From: Streptomyces sp. NBC_00510 | GTDB lineage: Bacteria > Actinomycetota > Actinomycetes > Streptomycetales > Streptomycetaceae | Length of the DNA: 64,000 nt | Assembly: GCA_036013505.1 (NCBI GenBank) | Contig: CP107851.1 | Location: 7,922,001-7,986,000 of the forward strand | Direction: 5' to 3' | Shown here: piece after piece, positions 1-7,717 of the stretch | Layout of the letters: the number at the start of each line of letters is the position of its first letter | Position numbering within the stretch: position 1 is the first letter of the stretch | Made by a program: the position numbers and the translations under genes | Notes under the pieces: generated by a model | Database searches by the model: none | The model's input: only the letters and a program-made list of their open reading frames with translations | What the model was told of the DNA's origin: nothing

Positions 1-1071
1 CAGCTCCGCCAGCAGCCGGCGCACGGCCTGCGGACCCGGCTCGGTGGACAGCAGGTGCATCTGCGCGCGGGTGTTGTCCAGCACGGCGGCGGCCACCGGG
101 TGCCGTTCGGCGTGGTAGCTGTCCAGCAGCGCCTCCGGCGCCCAGCCGTTCACCGCGGCGGCGAGCTTCCAGCCGAGGTTGAACGCGTCCTGGATGCCGA
201 GGTTCAGCCCCTGCCCGCCGGTCGGCGGGTGGACGTGCGCCGCGTCGCCGGCGAGCAGCACCCGGCCCACCCGGTAGCGCTCCGCCTGCCGGGTGGCGTC
301 GCCGAAGCGGGAGAGCCAGCGCGGCGAGTGCACGCCGAAGTCGGTGCCGGCGACCGCCCGCAGCCGCTCCTTGAACTCCTCGAAGGCCGGCGCCGCACGG
401 TCCTCGGCCACCCCGTCCGCGGGCACGATGAGACAGTGCCGACCGCTGGGCTCGGGGATGACGCCGAACCGCCCCTGCGTCCTGCGGACCTCGGCCACCA
501 CGGCGGCCACCGTCTCCGGGGGCGCGGCCACCTCCATCTCGCCCAGCAGCGTCTCGACCCGGGAGGGCTCGCCGGGGAAGCCGACGCCGAGCAGCTTGCG
601 CACGGTGCTGCGTCCTCCGTCGCAGCCGACGAGGTAGCGCGAGCGCAGCCGCGTCCCGTCGGCCAGCTCGGCGGTCACCCCGTCGTCGTCCTGGCTCAGC
701 CCGGCCAGTTCGCAGCCACGCCGGATCTCCACGCCGAGTGCGCCGGCGTGCTCGGCCAGCAGGCGCTCGGTGACCGGCTGCGGGATGGCGAGGACGTACG
801 AGTGGGCGGTGTCCAGCCCGTCGGGCCACCGCTTCCCGAGGCCGCCGAAGAACCCGCCGACCGTGAACTTCTCGCCGTGCGCGAGGAACCGCTCCAGCAG
901 ACCGCGCTGGTCCATCACCTCCACGCTGCGTACGTGCAGCCCGCGCGAGCGGGTCTGCACGCTCGGCTCGGCCGCCTTCTCCAGCACGAGCGCGTGCACA
1001 CCTTGCAGCCGCAGCTCGGCGGCCAGCATCAGGCCGGTCGGCCCGCCGCCGACGACGATGACGTCGATCAT
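1..1071 (-). CDS. FAD-dependent aromatic monooxygenase, C-terminus cut by window edge
   Basis: Reads leftward from the ATG at 1071 and is still open at base 1, so 357 residues are visible and the C-terminus is missing. It has the class A flavoprotein hydroxylase signatures: Rossmann GGGPTG at residues 8-13, the GCDGGRS (DG) motif at about 149-155, and the GDAAHVHPPTGGQGLN motif at about 275-290 that contacts the FAD ribityl chain. These define the NADPH-dependent aromatic/polyketide hydroxylase family (PgaE/RdmE/MhpA type), which hydroxylates a phenolic ring using O2. The substrate cannot be told from sequence. No partner gene is visible on this side. Family call is secure, substrate unknown. 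Confidence 0.9.
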   Translation of the reverse strand, partial: MIDVIVVGGGPTGLMLAAELRLQGVHALVLEKAAEPSVQTRSRGLHVRSVEVMDQRGLLERFLAHGEKFTVGGFFGGLGKRWPDGLDTAHSYVLAIPQPVTERLLAEHAGALGVEIRRGCELAGLSQDDDGVTAELADGTRLRSRYLVGCDGGRSTVRKLLGVGFPGEPSRVETLLGEMEVAAPPETVAAVVAEVRRTQGRFGVIPEPSGRHCLIVPADGVAEDRAAPAFEEFKERLRAVAGTDFGVHSPRWLSRFGDATRQAERYRVGRVLLAGDAAHVHPPTGGQGLNLGIQDAFNLGWKLAAAVNGWAPEALLDSYHAERHPVAAAVLDNTRAQMHLLSTEPGPQAVRRLLAEL

Positions 1072-1125
1072 CAACACACCCATCCCCGCAGGTTCCGACT
1101 CAGGGCGGTGATTCTGCGGCACGAC

Positions 1126-1148
1126 GGGGGCCTTGCCGCAAGGCCCCC
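1126..1148. terminator. GC-rich hairpin
   Basis: Perfect 9-bp inverted repeat GGGGGCCTT / AAGGCCCCC around the loop GCCGC. It lies 55 bp upstream of the monooxygenase start, so it probably ends leftward transcription from upstream rather than belonging to the monooxygenase mRNA. Confidence 0.5.
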
Positions 1149-1170
1149 CATGCGCTATACGTTGAGAGTG

Positions 1171-1191
1171 GCGAGGAGCGGTGCTCCTCGC
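1171..1191. terminator. second GC-rich hairpin
   Basis: Perfect 9-bp inverted repeat GCGAGGAGC / GCTCCTCGC with the loop GGT, followed on the plus strand by CTTTGTCGTT. With the hairpin at 1126-1148 it forms a tandem pair that could isolate the monooxygenase from upstream leftward transcription. Confidence 0.45.
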
Positions 1192-1199
1192 CTTTGTCG

Positions 1200-1525
1200 T
1201 TGCGGCCCTTGGTGATCGTGCCGTCGACGAGGCGCGCTCGCGCCACAGCCGCCGGAGGGCCTCCAGCTCGGTCCGCGGGAACTTTCTGCCCCAGGCGTTC
1301 CGGTAGCCGTCGGCACCGTGGACCTTCGCGACCTCGTCGAAGCAGCGCACGACGGCCCGGGCGAGAACGTCGACGCCCGGAGCCACGGCGCACCTGACGA
1401 GGCTTGGCCAACGTCGCACTCGCCACCGCTGACCAGCGTCTCCACACTGCGTCGGCAGCGTTCCACCCCACGAGTACGAGACCCACTACTACGCTCAACA
1501 CCAGCCCCAACCGACGGCTGGAATC
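1200..1525 (-). pseudogene. possible frameshifted small gene remnant
   Basis: On the minus strand, just after the stop of the 1531-2157 gene, one frame begins with a hydrophobic helix-like segment (VLSVVVGLVLVGW) and an Arg-rich stretch. The coding signature (G/C in third position) then jumps to another frame near 1390, giving VDVLARAVVRCFDEVAKVHG and RNAWGRKFPRTELEALRRLW before it dissolves near 1210. Neither frame alone has a convincing start-to-stop gene. I read it as a decayed or mis-sequenced gene of unknown function. The product family is not recognised. Confidence 0.25.
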
Positions 1526-1530
1526 AACCC

Positions 1531-2157
1531 CTAGTGCTCCACGGAGTCGTGCTTCTCGGTGTCGGCTTCGAAGTAGACGTCGAGGACGGCGTCGAACTCA
1601 TCGCTCCAGGCCCGCAGCCGGCGTCGGCTGGGCGCGTCGACCCACGTCTCGAACCAGCGGCGCGGGGACAGGTAGACCGTGATGCCGAAGCGATGCCCCC
1701 ACTTGGGGACGTCGACCTCGACCGCGCCGATCTCTTTCCAACTGAACTCGGCCTCGGTGTCGTCCAGCCGGAAAGTGAGGCCGTCCCGGTCCACCCGGAT
1801 CGCCCCCCTGCGGTCCGCCGCCTCGAACACCGGGCCCTCACCGGAGCCTTCGGTGACTTCGGCGTCGTCATCGGTGTCGGCGGCGGACTCTTCCGCGGCC
1901 GCGGCGGGCGACGGCCCGGCATCGGTCGTCACGTCAGCCGCGGCGTCGGACGCACTGTCGGTCTCGGAGGCCGCGGCCTCGGTTCTGTCGTCTCCATCCG
2001 GTTCCGGCCCCAGGATGCCGGGGACGTGTGCCGGATCGATGCCGGCGGCCTGTACGAGCGGGATGTTCGAACCTCTGCTCTGCTCCACGGCGGGCAGTAT
2101 GGCTGATCGGCCTGTGCACGTGACATCCGCCCCGGCCTTCGGGTTCGGCCGCTGCAC
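1531..2157 (-). CDS. conserved hypothetical protein with acidic N-terminal linker
   Basis: 208 codons from a GTG at 2157; a second GTG about 25 codons in (VEQSRGSN...) is an equally plausible start, since neither has a strong ribosome site. Residues about 50-105 are Ala/Glu/Asp/Ser-rich and probably disordered. The C-terminal 100 residues (IRVDRDGLTFRL ... FSWKEIGAVEVDVPKWG ... WFETWVDAPSRRRL) look like a compact beta-rich domain of PH-like character ending in a helix. No signal peptide or membrane helix is seen. Codon use matches a real high-GC gene. Function unknown. Confidence 0.7.
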   Translation of the reverse strand: MQRPNPKAGADVTCTGRSAILPAVEQSRGSNIPLVQAAGIDPAHVPGILGPEPDGDDRTEAAASETDSASDAAADVTTDAGPSPAAAAEESAADTDDDAEVTEGSGEGPVFEAADRRGAIRVDRDGLTFRLDDTEAEFSWKEIGAVEVDVPKWGHRFGITVYLSPRRWFETWVDAPSRRRLRAWSDEFDAVLDVYFEADTEKHDSVEH

Positions 2158-2205
2158 CGTGCGCGGTGCTCACCCGAGGAAGTGACCTGCGCCGTCGAGG
2201 TCGTC

Positions 2206-2388
2206 TTACCGGAGCCCGCTCACTGCGATCTTGCTTCTGGCCTCGTAACTGCGCGCGCCGGCATGGGTCGTGCGACGCCGCTGACCGGTCTCACCGAAGG
2301 TTGACCGCAGCCGCGGTGAGTCCCTGACCCGGCGGCTGTCGAGGACGACGAGGGACGGCGGCGTACCCGGCCCGCTGGGCCACTCGTT
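2206..2388 (-). pseudogene. IS5-type transposase fragment
   Basis: A 60-codon minus-strand stretch ending in TAA contains PSLVVLDSRRVR, which matches the (A)VIDSQSVR segment around the first catalytic Asp of IS5-family transposases. It ends with SYEARSKIAVSGLR, resembling the GYDAGKKINGRKR block that normally follows. A second frame immediately upstream (MQRVAQRAG) fits the preceding segment, implying a frameshift. Everything before and after is missing. Recognised by pattern only. Confidence 0.35.
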
Positions 2389-2450
2389 GCATCCCGTGGA
2401 GGCCGGGCGGCCGACGCTTTGGGGCCGAGGCGGGGAACACCGGGCTGGGC

Positions 2451-3767
2451 TCAGCGCTGGCTCAACGACCTCGCGGAGCCCTGAACGGCACGCTCCTGAG
2501 CGGGGTCCCTGGCTTCCGGGTGAATTGGATCACCGGCCGGGGCGGCGGCACGCAGCGCCGCCTCGACCCGGCGATTGCCGGTCATGGTCGCCGTGATGGT
2601 GGTCATAGTGAGGAGGAGGCCGGCGGCGGTGTAGAGCGGGGTGCGTACGTCATAGGTGGTGGCCAGCCAGCCGCCGAGGAAGGCGCCGAACGGTGCGGCG
2701 CACATGGCGAGCATGCGGGAGGTGGAGGCGACCCGGCCCATCAGGTGGGCGGGGACGATCGCCTGTCGGAGGGACGGGCCGAGCACCATCGTGGCGCCCA
2801 TGCCCGCTCCGCAGACGGCGAGCGCGAGCCCGGCGACGTACGGGTTCGGGGCGGCGGCAAGGCCCGCAATGGCGAGTCCCTCGACTGCGGCCGTGCAGGT
2901 CAGCGCGGCGCCGGTGCCGAGTCGCCGGCCGAGGTGGGAGGCGATGGCTGCGCCGAGCAGACCGCCGGTGGCCTCCGCGGTGAGGAGCAGGCCGAAGCCG
3001 AAGGTGTCGATGCCGAGACGATCGTGCGCGAAGAGCGCGAGTACGGTCTCCACGGCGAGGAAGGCGATGTTCCCGACCGCCGGACGTAGCGCGAGCCCGA
3101 GCAGCAGCTGATCCCGGAAGACGTACGAGGCGCCGGCCCGCGCCTGCCGCAGCAGCGACTCACGGGCCTGCGGTGCGGGCCGGGGTGCGGCGGGCAGTGA
3201 CCGTACGAGCAGTGCGGAGAGCGCGAACGAGACCGCGTCGGCGAGCAGCGGAACCGCCCGCCCGAGCGCGAGCAAGGCACTGCCCGCGGGCGGCCCGGCG
3301 AAGCCGGACGCGGCGGTCTGGGTGCCGCGCAGGCGGGAGTTGGCGCGCTCCAGGGACGCGGGGTCGCGGCCGAGCAGATCCGGCAGGTAGGCCGTGGCGG
3401 CCGTGTCGAAGAAGAGTCCGCCGAGGCCGAGGAAGAAGGCGACGGCCGCGAGCAGTGGAATGCTCAAGCCGTCGAGCGCGGCCGCCGCCGCCGGTATCGC
3501 GAGCAGCACCGCACGCGCCGCGTCCGTGACCCACATCGTGCGCCGGCGGTCCCAGCGGTCCACCAGCGCACCGCCGAGCACCCCGAAGAGCAGCCACGGC
3601 AGCGTTCCGGCGGCCGTGACGACGGCGAGCGCCATCGGATCCCGCGTCAACGTCAACGCGAGCAGCGGCAGCGCGGCGTGCGACACCCCGTCGCCGAGCG
3701 AGGACACCGTCTGTGCGGTCCACAGCCGTCCGAAACCGGTCGGCAAATTCCGTACGTCTGAGGTCAC
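2451..3767 (-). CDS. MFS exporter (DHA3-like)
   Basis: 438 residues with about 11-12 hydrophobic segments. The loop after the second helix has the MFS signature GGALVDRWDRRRTM (about residues 64-77), as in the EntS/MefA-type drug:H+ antiporter-3 group, which exports small hydrophobic compounds or siderophores. The GTG start at 3767 overlaps the stop of the ArsR-like regulator by 4 bp, so the two are translationally coupled and the regulator probably controls this exporter. The C-terminal 30 residues are charged and unconserved in appearance. Substrate unknown. Confidence 0.88.
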   Translation of the reverse strand: MTSDVRNLPTGFGRLWTAQTVSSLGDGVSHAALPLLALTLTRDPMALAVVTAAGTLPWLLFGVLGGALVDRWDRRRTMWVTDAARAVLLAIPAAAAALDGLSIPLLAAVAFFLGLGGLFFDTAATAYLPDLLGRDPASLERANSRLRGTQTAASGFAGPPAGSALLALGRAVPLLADAVSFALSALLVRSLPAAPRPAPQARESLLRQARAGASYVFRDQLLLGLALRPAVGNIAFLAVETVLALFAHDRLGIDTFGFGLLLTAEATGGLLGAAIASHLGRRLGTGAALTCTAAVEGLAIAGLAAAPNPYVAGLALAVCGAGMGATMVLGPSLRQAIVPAHLMGRVASTSRMLAMCAAPFGAFLGGWLATTYDVRTPLYTAAGLLLTMTTITATMTGNRRVEAALRAAAPAGDPIHPEARDPAQERAVQGSARSLSQR

Positions 3768-4303
3768 TTGGCGTCCCCTTCGGCCTGCACGCGCGATGCC
3801 GGGTGGAACAGTGCGAAGACGAGTGACGCATCCGGCAGCGACGGATCGGACAGCTCCCGGTACTCGTCCGCCAGCGCCTGCAGCCGCGCCCCCAGCTCCG
3901 CGAACTGCTCCTCGGTGAGCCGCAGATGCGCCATCCCCACATGCCGCTCGCCATCCGCCGGCGCTGCCTCCAGGTCCGCCACCGCATGTCGCATCAGCAC
4001 ATCCGGCCCTCCCTCGCCCGGATCCGGCAGCACGATCGCCCGCGCGGCCATTGCGTAGTACCGCTCGGTGACCCCCCGGACCTTCCGCGTCCGCACCACC
4101 TTCACCAGGCCGGCTCGCTCCAGCAGCCGTACGTGGTAGCTGGAACTCCCCTTCGCAAGACCCACCCGCTCGGCGATCTGCGTGATCGTCGCGGGCTCGA
4201 AGCGGAGCACGGCCATGATCCGGTGACGCGTGAGATTGGAAACGGCGCGCAGCTGCTCGTCCGTGGTGACGTGAAACGTCTCGGGAAGGTCATCGGTAGG
4301 CAT
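3764..4303 (-). CDS. ArsR-like winged-helix regulator
   Basis: 179 residues from the ATG at 4303; longer in-frame upstream codons exist, but the domain starts shortly after this ATG and the operator lies just before it. Residues about 20-95 form a winged HTH (VSNLTRHRIMAVLRFEPATI ... VGLAKGSSSYHVRLLERAGLV) of the ArsR/HTH_20 type, followed by a helical C-terminal half (LTEEQFAELGARLQALADEY) typical of ArsR-like repressors of exporters. It overlaps the MFS gene by 4 bp. The perfect 10-bp inverted repeat 5 bp upstream of its start is very likely its own operator, implying autoregulation. Confidence 0.85.
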   Translation of the reverse strand: MPTDDLPETFHVTTDEQLRAVSNLTRHRIMAVLRFEPATITQIAERVGLAKGSSSYHVRLLERAGLVKVVRTRKVRGVTERYYAMAARAIVLPDPGEGGPDVLMRHAVADLEAAPADGERHVGMAHLRLTEEQFAELGARLQALADEYRELSDPSLPDASLVFALFHPASRVQAEGDAK

Positions 4304-4308
4304 GCGAG

Positions 4309-4334
4309 CAATGGTCAACGACTCTTGACCATTG
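4309..4334. promoter_or_regulatory. operator of the ArsR-like/MFS operon
   Basis: Perfect 10-bp inverted repeat CAATGGTCAA-N6-TTGACCATTG, 5 bp upstream of the regulator ATG. The right arm contains TTGACC. Location and symmetry fit autorepression of the regulator-exporter operon. The rest of 4335-4685 shows no gene. Confidence 0.7.
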
Positions 4335-4590
4335 CGCAAGGGGATTGCGCGCGGACTTCCGGGAAGCTGCTGTCCGGCGCGCGAGACCTTCTGCCGACGC
4401 CTCCCACCCGCTGCCAGGTCGGCGGACTGCGCACGGCCGCAGTGCCCCGTCAACTCGAAGCGCCCGCGCGGTAGGCGGACCCGAGCAAGACAGATCGCGA
4501 CGTGAGGCACAGTCCAAGTGAAGAGGGGGCGGGGAGTGGTGAGGCGGTCGAGATGCCGGCCGTTTTCGCACCCACCCTCGCCGAGGCCGT

Positions 4591-4610
4591 TCGCGTCGCG
4601 TCGCGTCGCG
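4591..4610. repeat. short tandem repeat (TCGCG)x4
   Basis: Four exact head-to-tail copies of TCGCG in the gene-free stretch between the ArsR-like operator and the phosphotransferase stop. Probably replication slippage; no function visible. Confidence 0.5.
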
Positions 4611-4685
4611 GAAGGGTTTCGTGCTGCTGGTGCCGGTGGGGGCGGCAAGCGATCGTCTGTATCACGGCCTACGATCGGGGCGACA

Positions 4686-5582
4686 TCACTCCATCGACCC
4701 CAGAATGCGGTCGAGTGTCCGGCGCCCCATCCTGCTCATCGCCGGATTGCTCTCGACGTAGTACCAGACAACACCCATCGCCTGTTCGAACGCCCATGCC
4801 TTGCCGCGCTCCCACTCCAGATCGTCACAGGCCAGTGTCTGCCGGAGCACTTCCCGCGGGCCTGGCTGCAACAGGTGCCAGGCACTGACCAGATCCAGCG
4901 CGGGGTCGGCCGGGCCGAAGCCGCCGGTGTCGAGTACGCCGCCGAGCCGGTCTCCCGCGACCAGGACATTGCCGGGAATCAAGTCACCGTGGCTCATCAC
5001 GTCGGCACCCGTGCGTGGCAACTCCCGAAAGTGGCTCCACACCTGGCGCAGCCGGGGCACGTCGAGCAGCCCATTGCTCTCCTCGAAGCACTTCGCCATC
5101 CAATCGTCGTGGTGAGCGAGAACGCCGCCACGGCCCTCGCCGCTGAAGAGCCGCCCCAGCGTCTCGGCCTCCCGGAGGGCTGCGATGAAGGCCGCAAGGT
5201 CCTCGGCAAAAGCGTCCGACCCGCTCGGGTCGGCATCAAAGGCAACCGTTCCCGGCAGCCATGTCTGGACCGACCACGGCATGGGATAACCCGCTCCAGG
5301 CTGTCCCAAGGCGACGGGTTCCGGGACGGGGAACCGAGACACCCGCGCCAGTTCCGCGCTCGCCCGGGCTTCCTGTTCCAGAACCGCCAGCGCCTCGGCA
5401 GCATCGGCCAGACGCAGTGGGAAACGCGCAGAGAGGTCGTTCCCGATGCGGAAGATGGCGTTGACCGTCCCGGTCGACGACAGGAGTCGGATCGCCTTGC
5501 CGGTCCACTGAGGGAACTGTTCCTGGACCAAGGTCGCAACGGTTTCGGTGGTCACGTCCACTTGGTCATCGTGCATGGTCAT
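4686..5582 (-). CDS. APH-family phosphotransferase
   Basis: 298 residues from the ATG at 5582, chosen because GGAAGGG lies about 10 bp upstream; an ATG two codons in is possible. The protein-kinase-like aminoglycoside phosphotransferase fold is shown by HGDLIPGNVLV (Brenner motif; His198, catalytic Asp200, Asn205) and LDTGGFGPADPALDL, where the usual Mg-binding Asp is present. The N-terminal lobe has a nucleotide-loop-like STGTVNAIFRIG. It could phosphorylate an aminoglycoside or macrolide, or a metabolite such as homoserine or choline; sequence alone does not decide. It stands alone. Confidence 0.85.
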   Translation of the reverse strand: MTMHDDQVDVTTETVATLVQEQFPQWTGKAIRLLSSTGTVNAIFRIGNDLSARFPLRLADAAEALAVLEQEARASAELARVSRFPVPEPVALGQPGAGYPMPWSVQTWLPGTVAFDADPSGSDAFAEDLAAFIAALREAETLGRLFSGEGRGGVLAHHDDWMAKCFEESNGLLDVPRLRQVWSHFRELPRTGADVMSHGDLIPGNVLVAGDRLGGVLDTGGFGPADPALDLVSAWHLLQPGPREVLRQTLACDDLEWERGKAWAFEQAMGVVWYYVESNPAMSRMGRRTLDRILGSME

Positions 5583-5628
5583 TCTTGCAGGCCCTTCCAC
5601 TGGTCCAAGTCGAGACGCCGGAGGCAGA

Positions 5629-5736
5629 CCAGATCAACTGAGACGACAGCCAGTATTCATATGCCAGGGTCCAGATCAACTGAGATTTGCGGCCACCGAG
5701 GGTCACAGCCGCGGCTTCGGATCAGATCACTCGAGA
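5629..5736. repeat. spaced direct repeats, possible IS21-like end remnant
   Basis: CCAGATCAACTGAGA occurs exactly at 5629-5643 and 5671-5685, with a degenerate third copy at 5719-5736. Several spaced copies of a short motif at one end are characteristic of IS21-family elements, but no istA/istB is present here. The rest of the gap up to the methyltransferase (5737-5909) shows no convincing gene. Confidence 0.4.
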
Positions 5737-5909
5737 CGGGACGGCCGCCCACCACGGCCTCGATGATGTCGGTCACTGTGATGTAGTGCCGTGACCGCAA
5801 ACGATCACCGGCGTGGTGTGACGGCTGGGTGCCGGCAGCGGTGGATGTCGTGCAGGTCAGCCGAAGGGCGCGCCAGGGTCCGTCAGTTGCCTGGTCTAGG
5901 GTCGCCCGC

Positions 5910-6563
5910 ATGGCTGAGCCCTCCTTTCTGACCGCCGTCCGTGAGTCGTACGACACGGTCGCCGCCGATTACGTCGAGCGCGTCCCGCCTCCGGCCGAGA
6001 TGGACCCGCTGTCACGCGCGATGCTGGCGGGGTTTGCCGAACTGGTGCGGACGGCGGGTCCCGGGCCGGTCGCGGACCTGGGGTGCGGCCCCGGACGCGT
6101 GACGGCGCACCTGGCCGGGCTGGGGGTGCCCGTCTTCGGCGTCGATCTGTCGCCGAAGATGGTCGGGCTGGCCCGGCACGCCTATCCGGACCTGCGGTTC
6201 ACCGAGGGCTCGATGACCGCGCTGGAGATGAGGGACGACGAGCTCGGCGGCATCCTGGCCTGGTACTCCACCCATCACACGCCCCCGCAGTGGCTGCCGG
6301 ATGTGTTCGCCGAGTTCCACCGCACGCTCGCGCCCGGCGGCTACCTGCTCTGGGGAGACTATGTCGGCAATGAGCGGCTGCAGCCGACCCACGGCTATGG
6401 CCGTCCGGTGTCCTACGAGTCGTACCTCCTGCCCCTGGACCGCATGGTCGACCTGCTGGACCAGGCCGGACTCGTCGTCACCGCGAGGCTGGAGCAGGAG
6501 CCCGGCGGGCGCGTGAACAGACCGCACGCCTGCCTCCTGGCCCGCAAGCCCGCAACGCCCTGA
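5910..6563 (+). CDS. class I SAM-dependent methyltransferase
   Basis: 217 residues. The ATG at 5910 is chosen because the fold starts right after it; TAGGGT lies 7 bp upstream, so the transcript may be nearly leaderless. Motif I is VADLGCGPGR (about residues 56-65) and motif II is VFGVDLSPKMV, where the Asp binds the SAM ribose. YSTHHTPPQWL and LAPGGYLLWGDY complete the Methyltransf_11/25 core. The acceptor is unknown; neighbours (a kinase and transposase debris) give no pathway clue. Confidence 0.85.
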   Translation: MAEPSFLTAVRESYDTVAADYVERVPPPAEMDPLSRAMLAGFAELVRTAGPGPVADLGCGPGRVTAHLAGLGVPVFGVDLSPKMVGLARHAYPDLRFTEGSMTALEMRDDELGGILAWYSTHHTPPQWLPDVFAEFHRTLAPGGYLLWGDYVGNERLQPTHGYGRPVSYESYLLPLDRMVDLLDQAGLVVTARLEQEPGGRVNRPHACLLARKPATP

Positions 6564-6624
6564 CGGGGCTCGTTCCCGGGGTGAGGCCGCGCGGCTCTAC
6601 CGCCGGCGATCGCGGGGCGGGCGG

Positions 6625-6930
6625 TCAGACCGCTGGGTTGAGAGGGCGGCCGCCCCAGCGGATGCCCTTCTCGCTGCGGACACGGGCACGTTCCCGGCGC
6701 TGCGCGGCCAGGACGCCTGGATGGCGTGCGTTCTGGTTGCGCCAGTGCACGAACTGATGCGGCGCGCGGGTCTGGACTGTGTGGTTGGGGCGGTTCGAGT
6801 GGGCGAGGGTGAACTGCCGCAGCGGCCCGAAGTGCGCAGGGTCGGTGGACTCCTTCCACGTCTTGGTCCGCTGGAACGTCACGCCGCGAGGCTTCAGCAG
6901 GCAGCGCAGGGCCTCGCGTCCACTACGTAT
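6625..6930 (-). pseudogene. IS630-family transposase relic with internal deletion
   Basis: The minus strand encodes GREALRCLLKPRGVTFQRTK then TWKESTDP, the end of the helix-turn-helix part of Streptomyces IS630 transposases. It continues in frame directly into AHFGPLRQFTLAHSNRPNHT and ends with ERARVRSEKGIRWGGRPL, the normal C-terminus. The middle, including the DDE catalytic residues, is missing. A typical protein is about 350 residues; only about 100 remain. It cannot be active. Alignment is from memory of the family. Confidence 0.75.
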
Positions 6931-6983
6931 CGGGCGGGCGACGTTGCGTCGCAGGTGGGAGGGCCTTGCCTTGCGACTGTTAC

Positions 6984-6993
6984 CGATATATCG
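6984..6993. promoter_or_regulatory. palindrome, likely PadR operator
   Basis: Perfect 10-bp palindrome CGATATATCG, extended by a CGATA-N11-TATCG inverted pair to 7004. AT-rich ATAT palindromes of this kind sit in front of many actinobacterial PadR genes. It is 41 bp upstream of the padR-like ATG. Confidence 0.55.
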
Positions 6994-7034
6994 TTGAGGT
7001 ATCGCGACCGTACGATGATGGAAGGAGCGTCACC

Positions 7035-7646
7035 ATGCGTTCCCATGGACATGGACACTTTGGGCCCGGCCATCACGGCCGCGGCGACCACGAGGAGGAG
7101 GGGCGGCGCGCGGCGTTCGGCCCGTTCGGACCGCCGTTCGGCGGCGGGCCCTGGGGGCCCGGGCCGTGGCACGGCGGGCGGGGCGGCAGGGGAGGTCCGC
7201 GGGGCCGGGCGCGGCGCGGCGACGTGCGCGCCTCGATCCTGGCGCTGCTGGCCGACCGGCCCATGCACGGCTACGAGATGATCCAGGAGATCGCCGAGCG
7301 CAGCGGCGGCGCGTGGAAGCCGAGCCCCGGCTCGGTCTACCCGACGCTGCAACTGCTGGAGGACGAGGGCCTGATCAGCAGTGCGTCGGAGGGCGGCAAG
7401 AAGCTCTTCACGCTCACCGAGGCCGGCCGTACCGAGGCCGAGGCGGGGCCCGACGCCCCCTGGGAGGAGGCCGGGCGCGGCATCGACTGGGAGGCCATGA
7501 ACGAGATCCGCAAGGCGGGTGCCGGCCTGGTCGACGCCTTCCGGCAGGTCTGGGCGACCGGTACGCCCGAGCAGCGTGACAAGGCGCTGACCGTGGTCAA
7601 CGAGGCCCGCAAGAAGCTCTACCTGATCCTCGCCGACGAGGACTGA
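7035..7646 (+). CDS. PadR-family transcriptional regulator with His/Gly-rich N-terminus
   Basis: 203 residues from the ATG at 7035 with GGAAGGAG 8-9 bp upstream. The first 60 residues are very rich in His, Gly and Pro (SHGHGHFGPGHHGRGDH). The PadR winged helix follows (RASILALLADRPMHGYEMIQ ... KPSPGSVYPTLQLLEDEGLI). The C-terminal helices (PSF/vir-like dimerisation) end in ARKKLYLILADED. PadR proteins repress exporter or stress genes. No obvious target is adjacent, so it may act on itself or at a distance. The His-rich tail could bind metal, but that is inference. Confidence 0.88.
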   Translation: MRSHGHGHFGPGHHGRGDHEEEGRRAAFGPFGPPFGGGPWGPGPWHGGRGGRGGPRGRARRGDVRASILALLADRPMHGYEMIQEIAERSGGAWKPSPGSVYPTLQLLEDEGLISSASEGGKKLFTLTEAGRTEAEAGPDAPWEEAGRGIDWEAMNEIRKAGAGLVDAFRQVWATGTPEQRDKALTVVNEARKKLYLILADED

Positions 7647-7655
7647 CCCTCTCGA

Positions 7656-7695
7656 CGCCGCCGGCCCGGGACGTGCGCGTCCCGGGCCGGCGGCG
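7656..7695. terminator. bidirectional terminator
   Basis: Perfect 17-bp stem with a 6-base loop (left arm 7656-7672, right arm 7679-7695) between the convergent PadR and PASTA-lipoprotein genes. Confidence 0.8.
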
Positions 7696-7717
7696 TGTCC
7701 CGTGCCGTGCCCGCGGG

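Noticed and set aside
5629..5736. CRISPR-like array
   Set aside because: Only two exact short copies, no cas genes, and the third copy is degenerate.
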